A DNA stretch of 64,000 bases from G965230065 sp965230065 (GCA_965230065.1 OZ245942.1:1736001-1800000); one strand, 5' to 3'. Counted from the stretch's first letter, positions 43,134 through 51,674 are shown. Numbers and translations: made by a program. The notes: generated from the sequence alone by a model not told the origin.

Positions 43134-43346
43134 ATGGCAACATATACAATCACGATAAACGACCGGACGAATAAAACCAAATATTTATTAGGCTTGATAA
43201 AGGAAATGGCTAAGACAGAAAAGAATTATATCAATATTGAACCCTCACCAAATAATGAAACCATTAAAGCCTTGGCAGATTCAAAAGCCGGGCGGGTAAC
43301 AAAAACCCAAAACAAAAGGGAATTTTTTGAAAAGCTAAATAGTTGA
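43134..43346 (+). CDS. Putative antitoxin of a broken type II toxin-antitoxin pair
   Basis: This 70-residue protein has a short beta-rich start (MATYTITIND) and a helical, basic C-terminus (SKAGRVTKTQNKREFFEKLN), typical of small antitoxins. Its TGA stop overlaps an ATG (TGATG) that opens a RelE/YafQ-like toxin reading frame. That overlap and the size are the main grounds for the assignment. No exact family is claimed. It is intact although the toxin is cut short. Confidence 0.6.
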   Translation: MATYTITINDRTNKTKYLLGLIKEMAKTEKNYINIEPSPNNETIKALADSKAGRVTKTQNKREFFEKLNS

Positions 43347-43426
43347 TGTTTACCTGTAATTTCACTAATAAATTTAAAAAGGATTACAAAAAATTTAATT
43401 TCCCCAATCACCTTCCTCCAGCGTAA
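43346..43426 (+). pseudogene. Truncated RelE/YafQ-like toxin start
   Basis: The frame starting at ATG 43346 reads MFTCNFTNKFKKDYKKF, which matches the N-terminus of YafQ/RelE-like toxins (xFxKDxKK), then turns into unrelated sequence and stops at TAA 43424. Only about 17 of some 90 family residues remain. The replaced part coincides with the 3' end of the minus-strand Xre gene (stop at 43395), so the junction of two accessory units has removed the toxin. At this length the product cannot be a functional toxin. Confidence 0.6.
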
Positions 43427-43604
43427 AAATAGCATCTACCGTAGTATGGAAGACATGCGCGATTTTTAAAGCCAGCAGGGTAGAAGGCAAAAAACGTCCG
43501 GTTTCGATAGAGTTAATGGTTTGTCGGGAAACATGGATTTTATCTGCCAAATCAGCCTGCGTCATATCATGTTTGGCCCTTTCTACTTTGATGGTATTTT
43601 TCAT
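43395..43604 (-). CDS. Xre-family HTH transcriptional regulator
   Basis: The 69-residue protein is essentially one helix-turn-helix domain: RAKHDMTQADLADKIHVSRQ then TINSIETGRFLPSTLLALKI, the classical Cro/CI-type pattern, followed by a short acidic tail. This compact type commonly pairs with a small membrane protein, and here the membrane gene ends six bases upstream in the same operon. It probably represses its own operon. Its 3' end overlaps the truncated toxin frame on the other strand. Confidence 0.88.
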   Translation of the reverse strand: MKNTIKVERAKHDMTQADLADKIHVSRQTINSIETGRFLPSTLLALKIAHVFHTTVDAIFTLEEGDWGN

Positions 43605-43610
43605 GTTTTA

Positions 43611-44021
43611 CTACCCCTTTACGGTTGCATCCTTAAAACGCATAATGTGATAGGTACTTATGGCGATTAGCATAGAAGTAATGATAAAATCGTACGCGGA
43701 TACTGAACTCCATGAACCTGTCTCAAAAGTGTAAGCACTAAAATTCAATACCAGATAATTAAAAAGGTCGATGATGACAAACGACAGCAAAAATGACAAT
43801 GAGATTGCGTAAAATTTGAGTTGGAATACCCGTTCATCATCCCGCTTACCCTTTGAGAAAAAGAGGGAAATACAGCCAAGTGCAATCATTTTAGAAGCAG
43901 CTACCCAGTCGGCAATGCCCGTAACCTGCAATTTGTAAAAATACCACCCTATGCCGATGAGAATGAAAACTATTCCGAGGGGTTTGCCTGATTTGTGAAA
44001 AATACTAAGAATTTTGTTCAT
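43611..44021 (-). CDS. Small four-helix membrane protein paired with Xre regulator
   Basis: The 136-residue protein has four predicted transmembrane helices (PLGIVFILIGIGWYFYKL, KMIALGCISLFF, FYAISLSFLLSFVIIDLF, YDFIITSMLIAIST). It precedes the Xre gene by six bases, so the two are co-transcribed. This pairing recurs in Bacteroidota and Firmicutes, but the role of the membrane protein is unknown. Confidence 0.75.
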   Translation of the reverse strand: MNKILSIFHKSGKPLGIVFILIGIGWYFYKLQVTGIADWVAASKMIALGCISLFFSKGKRDDERVFQLKFYAISLSFLLSFVIIDLFNYLVLNFSAYTFETGSWSSVSAYDFIITSMLIAISTYHIMRFKDATVKG

Positions 44022-44245
44022 GATATGTAAAGTTTATTTATTTAAATGTAAAATTAGTTTTACATAAAGTCAAGTTTATTGTTTATATTTTGTTTTAGTA
44101 TCACTCTTAATGTCTTTCAAACCGGAATCTTTGAGATAAAGTATTTTCAGTCTCAGCGGGGTTCTCAGCGGGGTTCTCTGCGAGTAACCCCGCGTCATCA
44201 CATCCTATAAGGTTTTTTCACGCGGGAGATTAAATGTTTTTAACA

Positions 44246-44288
44246 AAATATGCCATTTTTCGTAATAATTCGGTAAATTGGCATATTT
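44246..44288 (+). promoter_or_regulatory. Palindromic operator of the Xre-RES operon
   Basis: AAATATGCCA (44246-44255) and its perfect complement TGGCATATTT (44279-44288) lie 23 bases apart and end 13 bases before the antitoxin ATG at 44302. This is the expected position and shape for binding by the Xre antitoxin, which autoregulates such operons. A GCGGGGTT/AACCCCGC inverted repeat lies further upstream (about 44167-44192), with a CTCAGCGGGGTTCT direct repeat. Confidence 0.65.
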
Positions 44289-44301
44289 AAATGTTAAAAA
44301 T

Positions 44302-44727
44302 ATGGATGCGAAAAACCTCAATACTATAATTGGTCAACCGGATGCCCCTCCCCTTGAAAGCCCTTTTGACCTGGTACGCCTAGCCAGGCGGGGCATAACC
44401 CGAAATACCTTAAAAAAAGTGAGTCAGGAACTGGGTATTCCCCTCAAAGAGCTGCTGCCCAAATTACCTATTGGAGACCGCACTTTACAACGATATCAGC
44501 CTGAGCAATACCTTCCCTCGCATGTAAGTGAGCAGGTTATTCAGTGGGCACAGCTCGTTTTGTTTGGCAACTCAGTTTTTGCATCCCCCGGTGTTTTTCA
44601 AGACTGGATGCGTACAGCCAATCGGGCATTGGGTGGTCTCAAACCTGCCGATTTGCTGGATACCCGCCAAGGCGCAGACATGCTGTTACAACTATTGGGG
44701 CAAATTGAACACGGAGTATATCGTTAG
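44302..44727 (+). CDS. Xre/MbcA/ParS-type antitoxin
   Basis: I place the start at ATG 44302 (MDAKNLNTIIGQPDAPPLES); a longer frame has a TTG start inside the operator. The 141-residue product has the N-terminal segment and helix-turn-helix-like region of this antitoxin family (RRGITRNTLKKVSQELGIPL, IGDRTLQRYQP) and the C-terminal DUF2384 toxin-binding domain (FASPGVFQDWMRTANRALGG, RQGADMLLQLLGQIEHGVYR). The final Tyr-Arg tail is the part that inserts into the RES toxin active site in known complexes. The toxin gene follows after eight bases. Confidence 0.93.
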   Translation: MDAKNLNTIIGQPDAPPLESPFDLVRLARRGITRNTLKKVSQELGIPLKELLPKLPIGDRTLQRYQPEQYLPSHVSEQVIQWAQLVLFGNSVFASPGVFQDWMRTANRALGGLKPADLLDTRQGADMLLQLLGQIEHGVYR

Positions 44728-44735
44728 CTCACAGG

Positions 44736-45188
44736 ATGCATATTTACCGTTTATGTAAAGAAAAATATACTGCCTTAGATGGTTACGGGGCTTTCCTTTA
44801 CGGAGGAAGGTGGAACACCCCCGGCAAAGCGGTGGTTTATGCCGCAGAAAACCGGGCACTGGCCGCCCTGGAGTTTCTGGTAGGTATAGAACACCACAGG
44901 GAGCTAGGAAAGCTGGTTATGCTTACCATTGAAGTACCTGATGCACTGAAACCAGAAATTATTTCTGAGAATGAACTGCCCGAAAACTGGAGGCATTTTC
45001 CGGCCCCGCAAGCATTAGCGAAACTGGGAGATGCATGGCTGCAAAGTGGAAAAACCTGTTTCCTGAAAATTTCTTCCGTGCATATTCCCGAAGAACATAA
45101 TTTTCTGCTCAATCCCCGCCATGCAGATTTCACGCAGATAAAAGTATTGGAACAGAAAGCGTTTCAGTTTGATGGTCGGGTGTTATAA
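44736..45188 (+). CDS. RES-domain toxin (NAD-consuming)
   Basis: The 150-residue protein is a complete RES domain. It has an MHIYRL start, GGRWNTPGKAVVYAAEN (R25), LAALE (E46) and CFLKISSVHIPEEHNFLLNP (S113/S114), matching the Arg-Glu-Ser residues that name the family. RES toxins such as MbcT and ParT use NAD+, by phosphorolysis or by modifying a target. The cognate antitoxin is just upstream, so this is a complete Xre-RES module. It lies about 180 bases from a second operon that also contains a RES-domain gene. Confidence 0.93.
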   Translation: MHIYRLCKEKYTALDGYGAFLYGGRWNTPGKAVVYAAENRALAALEFLVGIEHHRELGKLVMLTIEVPDALKPEIISENELPENWRHFPAPQALAKLGDAWLQSGKTCFLKISSVHIPEEHNFLLNPRHADFTQIKVLEQKAFQFDGRVL

Positions 45189-45370
45189 TAACTTTTCTAA
45201 CTTTGTTTAAGAGGAAAGAGGGCTTCACTAATATAGCAAAAGGAAATTCAGTTAGGGTTTTGGCTTAAATTGTCGCTTTAAATCAGATTATTTGAAAATT
45301 ATCATAAATAAGTTTAGTTTTATTAAAATGATTTTTGTTTTCTATAGAATTATTGCTTTTAGCTCATACT

Positions 45371-46258
45371 ATGATGCTATTTACACAAAATAAAGATGGT
45401 TTAAGAAGTCTTTCACAAATCTATACTAGATCAAGTTTTGATCGGGTAATTCGAGAAAAAGACTTCAAATTTATCAACAATCGTATCAAGAAGCATATAA
45501 ACCTTAAAGGTGAATTTAAGTATATCGAGGTTCTGAAAACTTTATACGAGCAACTTCAAAAAACCTATAGAAGCGAATATTTCTATAAAAATGCGTTGCT
45601 TAATAAGTTATTATTAGGAACATATAGTCCTAATACAACAACAGTTTTGAATGAGTTTAAAATTGGCTCATCTATCGCCGACTTTGTATTACTTAATGGT
45701 GAAGCAAGAGTTTATGAAATTAAAACTGATCTAGATAGTTTAGATAAACTAGAAAAACAGGTGTTTGACTACAGTCAATTTGCTAATAAAATCTACATTG
45801 TAACGAGTTCAAAGCATATTCAAAAATTGAAAGAATTTTCTTTTAACATACCAATAGGGTTGATAGAATTTACTCGTCAAGATACCTTAAAATTAATCAA
45901 TGAGGCTGAAAGCTGTTCAGAAAACTTTGATCCTACAATTATTTTTAAAACTCTAAGAAAACAAGAATATCTGGACATAATTGAAGGCCACTTTGGCTAT
46001 TTGCCAGAGGTTCCCAATACTTTGTTATTTAAGCAATGTTTAGAGCTTGCGAAACGTATTGATATAACCACCTTCCAACGATTAGCTTTTGAAAAGCTTA
46101 AAGAGCGGAAGTTGAACTGCCAAGCTCTTTTGGAGGCTGAACAGACTCCATATGAATTAAAACATATTTGTTATATAATGAACTTATCCAAAAATGAATA
46201 CCAACATCTTTACAGGTTTTTAAATAAAGCAGTTACTAATGTATCTTCCCTATCTTAG
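45371..46258 (+). CDS. sce7726-family protein with nuclease-like E..D..ExK motif
   Basis: The start is taken as ATG 45371 (MMLFTQNKDGLRSL); ATG 45374 is possible, and an upstream TTG at 45335 is less likely. The 295-residue product matches the sce7726 family (KLLLGTYSPNTTTVLNEFKI). The block from E95 through IADF (D104) to YEIKTDLDSLDKLEKQ (E116, K118) has the order and spacing of a PD-(D/E)XK nuclease core (D-x11-ExK with a following KQ..Y). A nuclease fold is therefore inferred; activity is not shown. The C-terminal half is helical and Leu-rich. It is visibly more AT-rich than the flanking prfC gene. The next gene overlaps it by 20 bases. Confidence 0.8.
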   Translation: MMLFTQNKDGLRSLSQIYTRSSFDRVIREKDFKFINNRIKKHINLKGEFKYIEVLKTLYEQLQKTYRSEYFYKNALLNKLLLGTYSPNTTTVLNEFKIGSSIADFVLLNGEARVYEIKTDLDSLDKLEKQVFDYSQFANKIYIVTSSKHIQKLKEFSFNIPIGLIEFTRQDTLKLINEAESCSENFDPTIIFKTLRKQEYLDIIEGHFGYLPEVPNTLLFKQCLELAKRIDITTFQRLAFEKLKERKLNCQALLEAEQTPYELKHICYIMNLSKNEYQHLYRFLNKAVTNVSSLS

Positions 46259-47177
46259 AGGCAAACAATTTGAACTTATAGCCCTTCGTGAATTATGCAG
46301 CCTATTGGCAGCCAATAAAGAAAAAGTTTCGCCTATTATTGAGCCTGTTAAGGATTCATCAACACTAAGAAATAGCTTGGAGTGCCTGGCTCAAAGTAAT
46401 ATTAATTTTAACGTTATTGTAAATCCTTCTGTTGGCAACCTAATTAATAAAAGACAAGCAATATACTCTCATTTATCCAGAGTTTTGAAGGGTTATAGTA
46501 ACTGGCAGGCAGGTGTATTGATAGATCAACGTGGTATTGAAACCCAGATTCTTGAAGAAATTAAAGAGGAAAGTTTGTCAGCCAATGGATTCACATTGGT
46601 TCACAACTCCACACGTAGCAATATTCCGGAATTAGTAAACACATTTAATAATGTTAAGCCAATAGAAAACAATGTCATCAATTTTGGATGGACAAATAGA
46701 AGGTATTACAGAGAATTTGCACGTGATACAATTGTTTCATTGGACGATTTTTTTGTTTCTCAGGCTAAAAATGCTGATTATCTAGAAGTTGATGAAAGTA
46801 ACTTTTCAGAAGAACACCTTTACTATCGCGATGATGGGTTTAAAGGATTTTCGGATTTTCTTACCATTGGTGAAAACTATTCAGAAACAGGGTTCTTACC
46901 CTACGCTGTAGCAATTCACCTATCCTATGCTGACGAAGAAAATAAAATAAGAGTTAAGCATTTCGTATCAGATTCTAATGATGATGCATCGGATATAGGC
47001 GGAAAATTTGCAGAAGCTTTAGAAAAACTTGTTCAGTGGTGTAACCAAAATAATATCGATACTATGGCAGTGAGAGAATTTAGAGATTTGCACCGAAGAG
47101 GCCATTTTCCGGGATTAGGAAGTATAAAAAAGTTATGCGTAATGCACCATATTGAACTTGTTTTGACACTGATTTAA
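46239..47177 (+). CDS. sce7725/beta-protein family protein
   Basis: The 312-residue protein starts MYLPYLRGKQFELIALRELC and continues VSPIIEPVKDSSTLRN, the pattern of the sce7725 group and the related beta-protein family (also known from phage-related regions). A mixed alpha/beta layout with INFGWTNRRYYREFARDTI and FLPYAVAIHLSYAD suggests a TIM-barrel-like fold. The role is unknown. It overlaps the sce7726 gene by 20 bases and is followed after one base by the RES-domain gene, so all three are one operon. sce7725 and sce7726 proteins are known to occur together. Confidence 0.8.
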   Translation: MYLPYLRGKQFELIALRELCSLLAANKEKVSPIIEPVKDSSTLRNSLECLAQSNINFNVIVNPSVGNLINKRQAIYSHLSRVLKGYSNWQAGVLIDQRGIETQILEEIKEESLSANGFTLVHNSTRSNIPELVNTFNNVKPIENNVINFGWTNRRYYREFARDTIVSLDDFFVSQAKNADYLEVDESNFSEEHLYYRDDGFKGFSDFLTIGENYSETGFLPYAVAIHLSYADEENKIRVKHFVSDSNDDASDIGGKFAEALEKLVQWCNQNNIDTMAVREFRDLHRRGHFPGLGSIKKLCVMHHIELVLTLI

Positions 47178-47178
47178 A

Positions 47179-48216
47179 ATGAATTGTTGTTCTGAATGCT
47201 TTTCAAGTGCCTACCTTAAAGACATTATCAATACAAACGCTAATGCTGGAAATTGCGATTTTTGTAGCTCTGAAAGTGTAAATATCTATAATCCGGGAGA
47301 ACTTAATCTTATTTTCCAGAACATACTGGATTTGTACACAGTTAGTGAAGACGGGCAGCCAATTGAAATTCAAATAAAAGAAGATTTTTCCAATAAAATA
47401 TTTTCCCAGAAAGTAGAGGGTTTAAGAAGAGACCTTTTGCAAGAAATAGTAAAAGATGATTATAGTTCATACGAAGATATTTTTTCCAATAATGTGGTCA
47501 ATAAAACCAAAAATCTGGAAAATATAGAATTAATCAAACCAATTGAGCTTACCTGGGAAAAACTGGCAGATGAAATCAAATATACTAATAGGTTTCATCT
47601 TCAAAATGTCTTGGATTTAGAGCAGTTGGCTAAGCTTTTAAGTTTTCATAAAAAAGACATTATTAAAGGTAAAAAATACTATCGGGCACGTATATCCGAT
47701 TTAGAAGGCTTTACCACTGAGAGTATGGGAAATCCACCGAGGGATAAAACTAAACCCGGAAGAGCTAATCCAGTTGGTATTTCTTATCTTTATTTGTCAG
47801 ATCATGAAATAACTACCTTATACGAAACCAGAGCTTCTTTGTATGATTATGTCACAATAGGTGAATTTAGACTTAAAGAAAATATCACAGTCATTGATTT
47901 ACGTGGCAATATTGACCCTATCTATTTAGCCGAAAATGAAATATTAGAAGAGTTTTTGATTTATCGGCCTTTCACATCAAAGTTGGAAGAACAGCTTTCA
48001 AAACCGAAGCGAAGAAGTGATCATGAATTGGATTATTTACCTACCCAATATCTTTCAGAGTTCATAAAATCAATTGGTTTTGCAGGAGTGAAATTTCAAA
48101 GTTCACTTTATGAAGATGGGTTCAATTTGGCAATATTTGCTCCTGATAAATTTGAATGCATTAGTGTAAAGGTATGCGAGATCAAGAAAATAGATATTTT
48201 GCATGAAACTATTTAG
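47179..48216 (+). CDS. Zinc-ribbon RES-domain protein, third gene of the operon
   Basis: The 345-residue protein begins with two CxxC pairs (C4/C7 and C26/C29), a likely zinc ribbon as in the HEPN/RES N-terminal type. A helical linker follows (about 40-150). The C-terminal RES domain (about 165-335) has YYRARISDLEG (R169/R171), a GNPPRDKTKPGRANPVGISY segment, LYETRAS (E216), YLPTQYLSEFIKSIGFAG and FQSSLYEDGFNL (S308/S309). It thus has the RES Arg-Glu-Ser set and is plausibly an NAD-consuming effector. There is no cognate Xre antitoxin gene in the operon. Regulation by the sce7725/7726 partners is inference. Confidence 0.82.
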   Translation: MNCCSECFSSAYLKDIINTNANAGNCDFCSSESVNIYNPGELNLIFQNILDLYTVSEDGQPIEIQIKEDFSNKIFSQKVEGLRRDLLQEIVKDDYSSYEDIFSNNVVNKTKNLENIELIKPIELTWEKLADEIKYTNRFHLQNVLDLEQLAKLLSFHKKDIIKGKKYYRARISDLEGFTTESMGNPPRDKTKPGRANPVGISYLYLSDHEITTLYETRASLYDYVTIGEFRLKENITVIDLRGNIDPIYLAENEILEEFLIYRPFTSKLEEQLSKPKRRSDHELDYLPTQYLSEFIKSIGFAGVKFQSSLYEDGFNLAIFAPDKFECISVKVCEIKKIDILHETI

Positions 48217-48281
48217 TCGTAGTTTTGGTCTTTGCATATATAAGTGCCCTGTCATGCATTGAGATTAAATTTTCCGCAGGT

Positions 48282-49883
48282 TCAAAACTCCGAAGTAAAA
48301 TGAAATTCAATTTCCGGGAAATTGTCCTGCACCATTTGCAGCCAGGCTTTGGTTTCGGCCATGAAAACGGGTTTTCCGTCTTTATCATGGGCAATGTGGC
48401 GGTGCTTTGAGTTGACGAACTCTTTCAGCTTTTTGGGGTCTTTGCTGCTGATCCAGCAGGCCTTGTATAGGTTCATGCCATCAAAGCGAACCGTGGCCCC
48501 GTATTCGTTTTTGAGGCGGTACTGGATTACCTCAAATTGTAATTGACCTACCGTGCCCACTACTTTTCTTGCCCCCATTTCGTAGGTAAATAACTGGGCT
48601 ACGCCTTCGTCCATCAATTGCACCAACCCTTTGTCCAACTGCTTGGTTTTCATGGCATCCAGGTTCACTACTTCCCTGAAAATTTCGGGCGAAAAGCTGG
48701 GGATTCCTTTAAAAACACCCGGCTCCCCCTCGGTGAGCGTATCGCCGATTTTGAGGTTGCCCGTATCGTAAAGGCCTACAATGTCGCCCGGCCAGGCTTC
48801 GTCAATAATTTCCTTGTCTTGTGCCATAAAAGCCGTGGCATTGGAAAAGCGAAAGTTTTTGTCCAGGCGGGTGTGCAAATACGGTTTGTTCCGCTCAAAC
48901 TTGCCCGAACACACCCGCACAAAAGCGATGCGGTTGCGGTGGCGGGGGTCCATGTTGGCGTGGATTTTAAACACAAACCCGGTAAATTTTTCTTCTTCGG
49001 GTTTTACTAATCGCACATCCGTTTCACGGGCTTTGGGTGCAGGCGCGATGTCAATAAAGCATTCCAGCAATTCTTTTACACCGAAATTATTAACCGCACT
49101 TCCAAAAAATACAGGGGCAACCTCCCCTTTCATATACGCTTCGTTATCAAACGGGTCGTATACGCCTTCTATCAATTCTACATCTTCGCGCAGTTGGTTG
49201 GCCGCGCTTTCGCCAATGTGCTTTTCCAGTTCGGGGCTGTTAATATCCTTAATGCTCATGCCCTCGTCTTGCAATTTTTGCTTGCTGGGCTGAAAGAGGA
49301 AAAGCGTTTTGTTGTACAAGCTATAAACCCCCTTGAAAGATTTTCCCATGCCGATGGGCCAACTCAGGGGCCGCACTTTGATATTCAGTTTCTCTTCAAT
49401 TTCATCCAGCAAATCGTAAGGGTCGCGCCCTTCCCGGTCCAGTTTGTTGATGAAAGAAATTACAGGCGTGCTGCGCATACGGCACACTTCCATCAGCTTT
49501 TCGGTCTGGGCTTCCACTCCTTTTACGCAATCTATTACCATCACCACGCTGTCAACGGCTGTGAGGGTGCGGTAGGTATCTTCGGCAAAATCCTGGTGGC
49601 CGGGCGTATCCAGCAGGTTAATTTTGATGGGATGCCCGTTGCTTTTGTAGTTAAAGGCCATTACCGAGGTAGCCACCGAAATACCCCGCTGCCGCTCAAT
49701 TTCCATAAAGTCGGAAGTAGCATGACGGGTAATTTTGTTGGATTTTACCGCCCCGGCTTCCTGTATGGCCCCACCGAATAATAATAGTTTTTCGGTAAGC
49801 GTAGTTTTCCCTGCATCCGGGTGGCTGATGATGCCGAAAGTCCGGCGCTTCGCAATTTCTTCGTTCAATCTTCCCATGCGCAC
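48282..49883 (-). CDS. prfC: Peptide chain release factor 3
   Basis: RF3 is a GTPase that recycles RF1/RF2 from the ribosome after peptide release. The 533-residue protein has the G1 motif H21-P-D-A-G-K26-T-T, the switch region RQRGISVATSVMAF, DTPGHQDFAEDTYRTL (G3) and INKLDREGRDPYDLLDE (G4), then domains II and III (FVFKIHANMDPRHRNRIAF, VGTVGQLQFEVIQYRL). The start could also be the second ATG. It is convergent with the RES-domain operon, and the normal base composition of prfC marks the right edge of the AT-rich island. Confidence 0.96.
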   Translation of the reverse strand: MRMGRLNEEIAKRRTFGIISHPDAGKTTLTEKLLLFGGAIQEAGAVKSNKITRHATSDFMEIERQRGISVATSVMAFNYKSNGHPIKINLLDTPGHQDFAEDTYRTLTAVDSVVMVIDCVKGVEAQTEKLMEVCRMRSTPVISFINKLDREGRDPYDLLDEIEEKLNIKVRPLSWPIGMGKSFKGVYSLYNKTLFLFQPSKQKLQDEGMSIKDINSPELEKHIGESAANQLREDVELIEGVYDPFDNEAYMKGEVAPVFFGSAVNNFGVKELLECFIDIAPAPKARETDVRLVKPEEEKFTGFVFKIHANMDPRHRNRIAFVRVCSGKFERNKPYLHTRLDKNFRFSNATAFMAQDKEIIDEAWPGDIVGLYDTGNLKIGDTLTEGEPGVFKGIPSFSPEIFREVVNLDAMKTKQLDKGLVQLMDEGVAQLFTYEMGARKVVGTVGQLQFEVIQYRLKNEYGATVRFDGMNLYKACWISSKDPKKLKEFVNSKHRHIAHDKDGKPVFMAETKAWLQMVQDNFPEIEFHFTSEF

Positions 49884-50197
49884 ATTTTAGTAGATGTTGT
49901 ACAATTTTCAAACATGAGCTTTTTTCTGATTTTTGGAAAAAGTGCTTTTTGACAGTAGTAGTAGGCAGTATTCCCACTTCCTGCCTACTGCCACTGCCAC
50001 TGCCAACTTTTCGCCCATGTTTTATTCAGGATGCAAAAGTACGGAATCTGGAGGAAATGGTGATATAGATAAGTTTTATCCGCAAAAATTTGGAATTGCT
50101 CATAATTATCCGAATATTATTACAAACTTATCATGTATTTAAAACGAAAATTAGTAATATTATAAGTTTACTGGAATTGATGCAAACTCATTGATGT
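49884..50197. other. Intergenic region upstream of the ATP-grasp operon
   Basis: There is no gene in these 314 bases between divergent prfC and the ATP-grasp gene. It contains a palindromic repeat at 49953-50008 and then an AT-rich stretch (50030-50190) likely to hold the promoter of the plus-strand operon. No clear -33/-7 pair was assigned. Confidence 0.5.
49953..50008. repeat. Palindromic repeat, GGCAGTAGGCAG family, copy 2
   Basis: AGTAGGCAG (49960-49968) pairs with CTGCCTACT (49981-49989). The right side extends as a GCCACT tandem and shares the TACTGCCACTGCCAACT sequence found at 9820-9836. This supports a dispersed family. Confidence 0.6.
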
Positions 50198-51670
50198 ATG
50201 GCCACGAAAACTACTACCGACCGCCTGTTAGATGCTTATCCCCTTTCTGATACTTTCCTGGACGAAGTGTACAACTTTCAGGGCAAAATCAGAAGGCACT
50301 ACCAAAAAGTAAAAAACCATCTGGCCAAAACCCCGCTCGATGATTTTAAAGAACTGAATGATTATGCCCGCACATCTTCTTTCAACCAGGGGATTACCTT
50401 CAATGTGTATTCTGAAAAAGCAAAAGGCACCGAGCGTATTTTTCCCTTTGACCTGTTTCCCCGCATTATTCCCAAAAAAGAGTGGGAATACCTTGAGCAA
50501 GGGCTGAACCAACGCAACCAGGCCATCAATTTATTTTTGAAAGATATTTATGGCAAAAAGCACATTTTAAAAGATAATACCCTTCCAAAAGAACTGATTC
50601 TTTCTTCAAAGCAGTACTGCAAACAAATGCAGGGGTTTACCCCAAAAGCAGACCTTTATGTGCATATTTCAGGTACCGATATTATCAAGCATTCTGATGG
50701 TAATTATTATGTGCTGGAAGACAATTTGCGCTGCCCCTCCGGGGTAAGCTATGTGCTGGCCAACCGGCAAGCTACCAAGAGAACTTTGTCCGATCTATTC
50801 TTCAGATCCAGCATTGACCCGGTCGTGGATTATCCTGAAAAGCTGGCCGAAGTACTGAAAAGTGTAGCCCCCCAACAAGCAGAAGGGCCTACCTGTGTGC
50901 TGCTTACGCCCGGTATGTATAACTCTGCTTATTTCGAGCATAGTTTTCTGGCCTTGCTCATGGGCATCCAGTTGGTAGAAGGGCGCGATCTGATTGTTGA
51001 AAAAAACTTCGTGTACATGAAAACCATCCACGGCCCTAAAAAAGTGGATGTGATTTACCGGCGTATCGACGATGACTTTCTGGATCCTGCGGTTTTCAGG
51101 AAAGATTCTATGCTGGGCGTATCCGGATTGATGAAGGCTTACCGGGCCGGAAATGTTACCCTGGTGAATGCCCCCGGCACAGGCGTGGCCGATGATAAGG
51201 CCGTGTATACTTATATCCCCGATGTTATTCGGTATTATCTGGACGAAGAACCTATCCTGAACAACGTACACACTTACCATTGCTATGAGCCTGATGATTT
51301 GAAATATGTGTTGGAGAACATGCAGGACCTGGTCGTAAAGCCTGTGGATGAATCGGGAGGATATGGCATTTTTATCGGGCCAGCTGCCACGAAAGCTGAA
51401 ACAGCTAAATTTAAAAAAACCGTTTTGGCTCAGCCGCGGAAATACATAGCCCAACCCGTGATGAAATTGTCAGTACATGCTACTTTTATTGAAGAAAATG
51501 AATGCTTTGAACCTCGGCACATCGATTTGCGCACATTTTCCCTCATGGGCAAAGGCATACAACACGTATGTAAAGGTGGACTTACGCGGGTAGCTCTCAA
51601 AAAAGGTCAATTGATTGTAAACTCATCCCAGGGAGGCGGCTCCAAAGACACCTGGGTACTTCAGAAATAA
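50198..51670 (+). CDS. Circularly permuted type 2 ATP-grasp protein
   Basis: The 490-residue protein belongs to the circularly permuted ATP-grasp family (DUF404/DUF407 region). Its motifs are QGITFNVYSEKAKGTERIFP, FLKDIYGKKHILKD, HVHISGTDIIKHSDGNYYV-like segments with VLEDNLRCPSGVSYVLANR, LLTPGMYNSAYFEHSFLA, VDVIYRRIDDDFLDP and VKPVDESGGYGIFIGP near the C-terminus. These proteins are predicted to ligate or modify peptides and commonly occur with alpha-E and transglutaminase genes, as here. The substrate is unknown. An alpha-E gene follows after four bases. Confidence 0.92.
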   Translation: MATKTTTDRLLDAYPLSDTFLDEVYNFQGKIRRHYQKVKNHLAKTPLDDFKELNDYARTSSFNQGITFNVYSEKAKGTERIFPFDLFPRIIPKKEWEYLEQGLNQRNQAINLFLKDIYGKKHILKDNTLPKELILSSKQYCKQMQGFTPKADLYVHISGTDIIKHSDGNYYVLEDNLRCPSGVSYVLANRQATKRTLSDLFFRSSIDPVVDYPEKLAEVLKSVAPQQAEGPTCVLLTPGMYNSAYFEHSFLALLMGIQLVEGRDLIVEKNFVYMKTIHGPKKVDVIYRRIDDDFLDPAVFRKDSMLGVSGLMKAYRAGNVTLVNAPGTGVADDKAVYTYIPDVIRYYLDEEPILNNVHTYHCYEPDDLKYVLENMQDLVVKPVDESGGYGIFIGPAATKAETAKFKKTVLAQPRKYIAQPVMKLSVHATFIEENECFEPRHIDLRTFSLMGKGIQHVCKGGLTRVALKKGQLIVNSSQGGGSKDTWVLQK

Positions 51671-51674
51671 GCTT

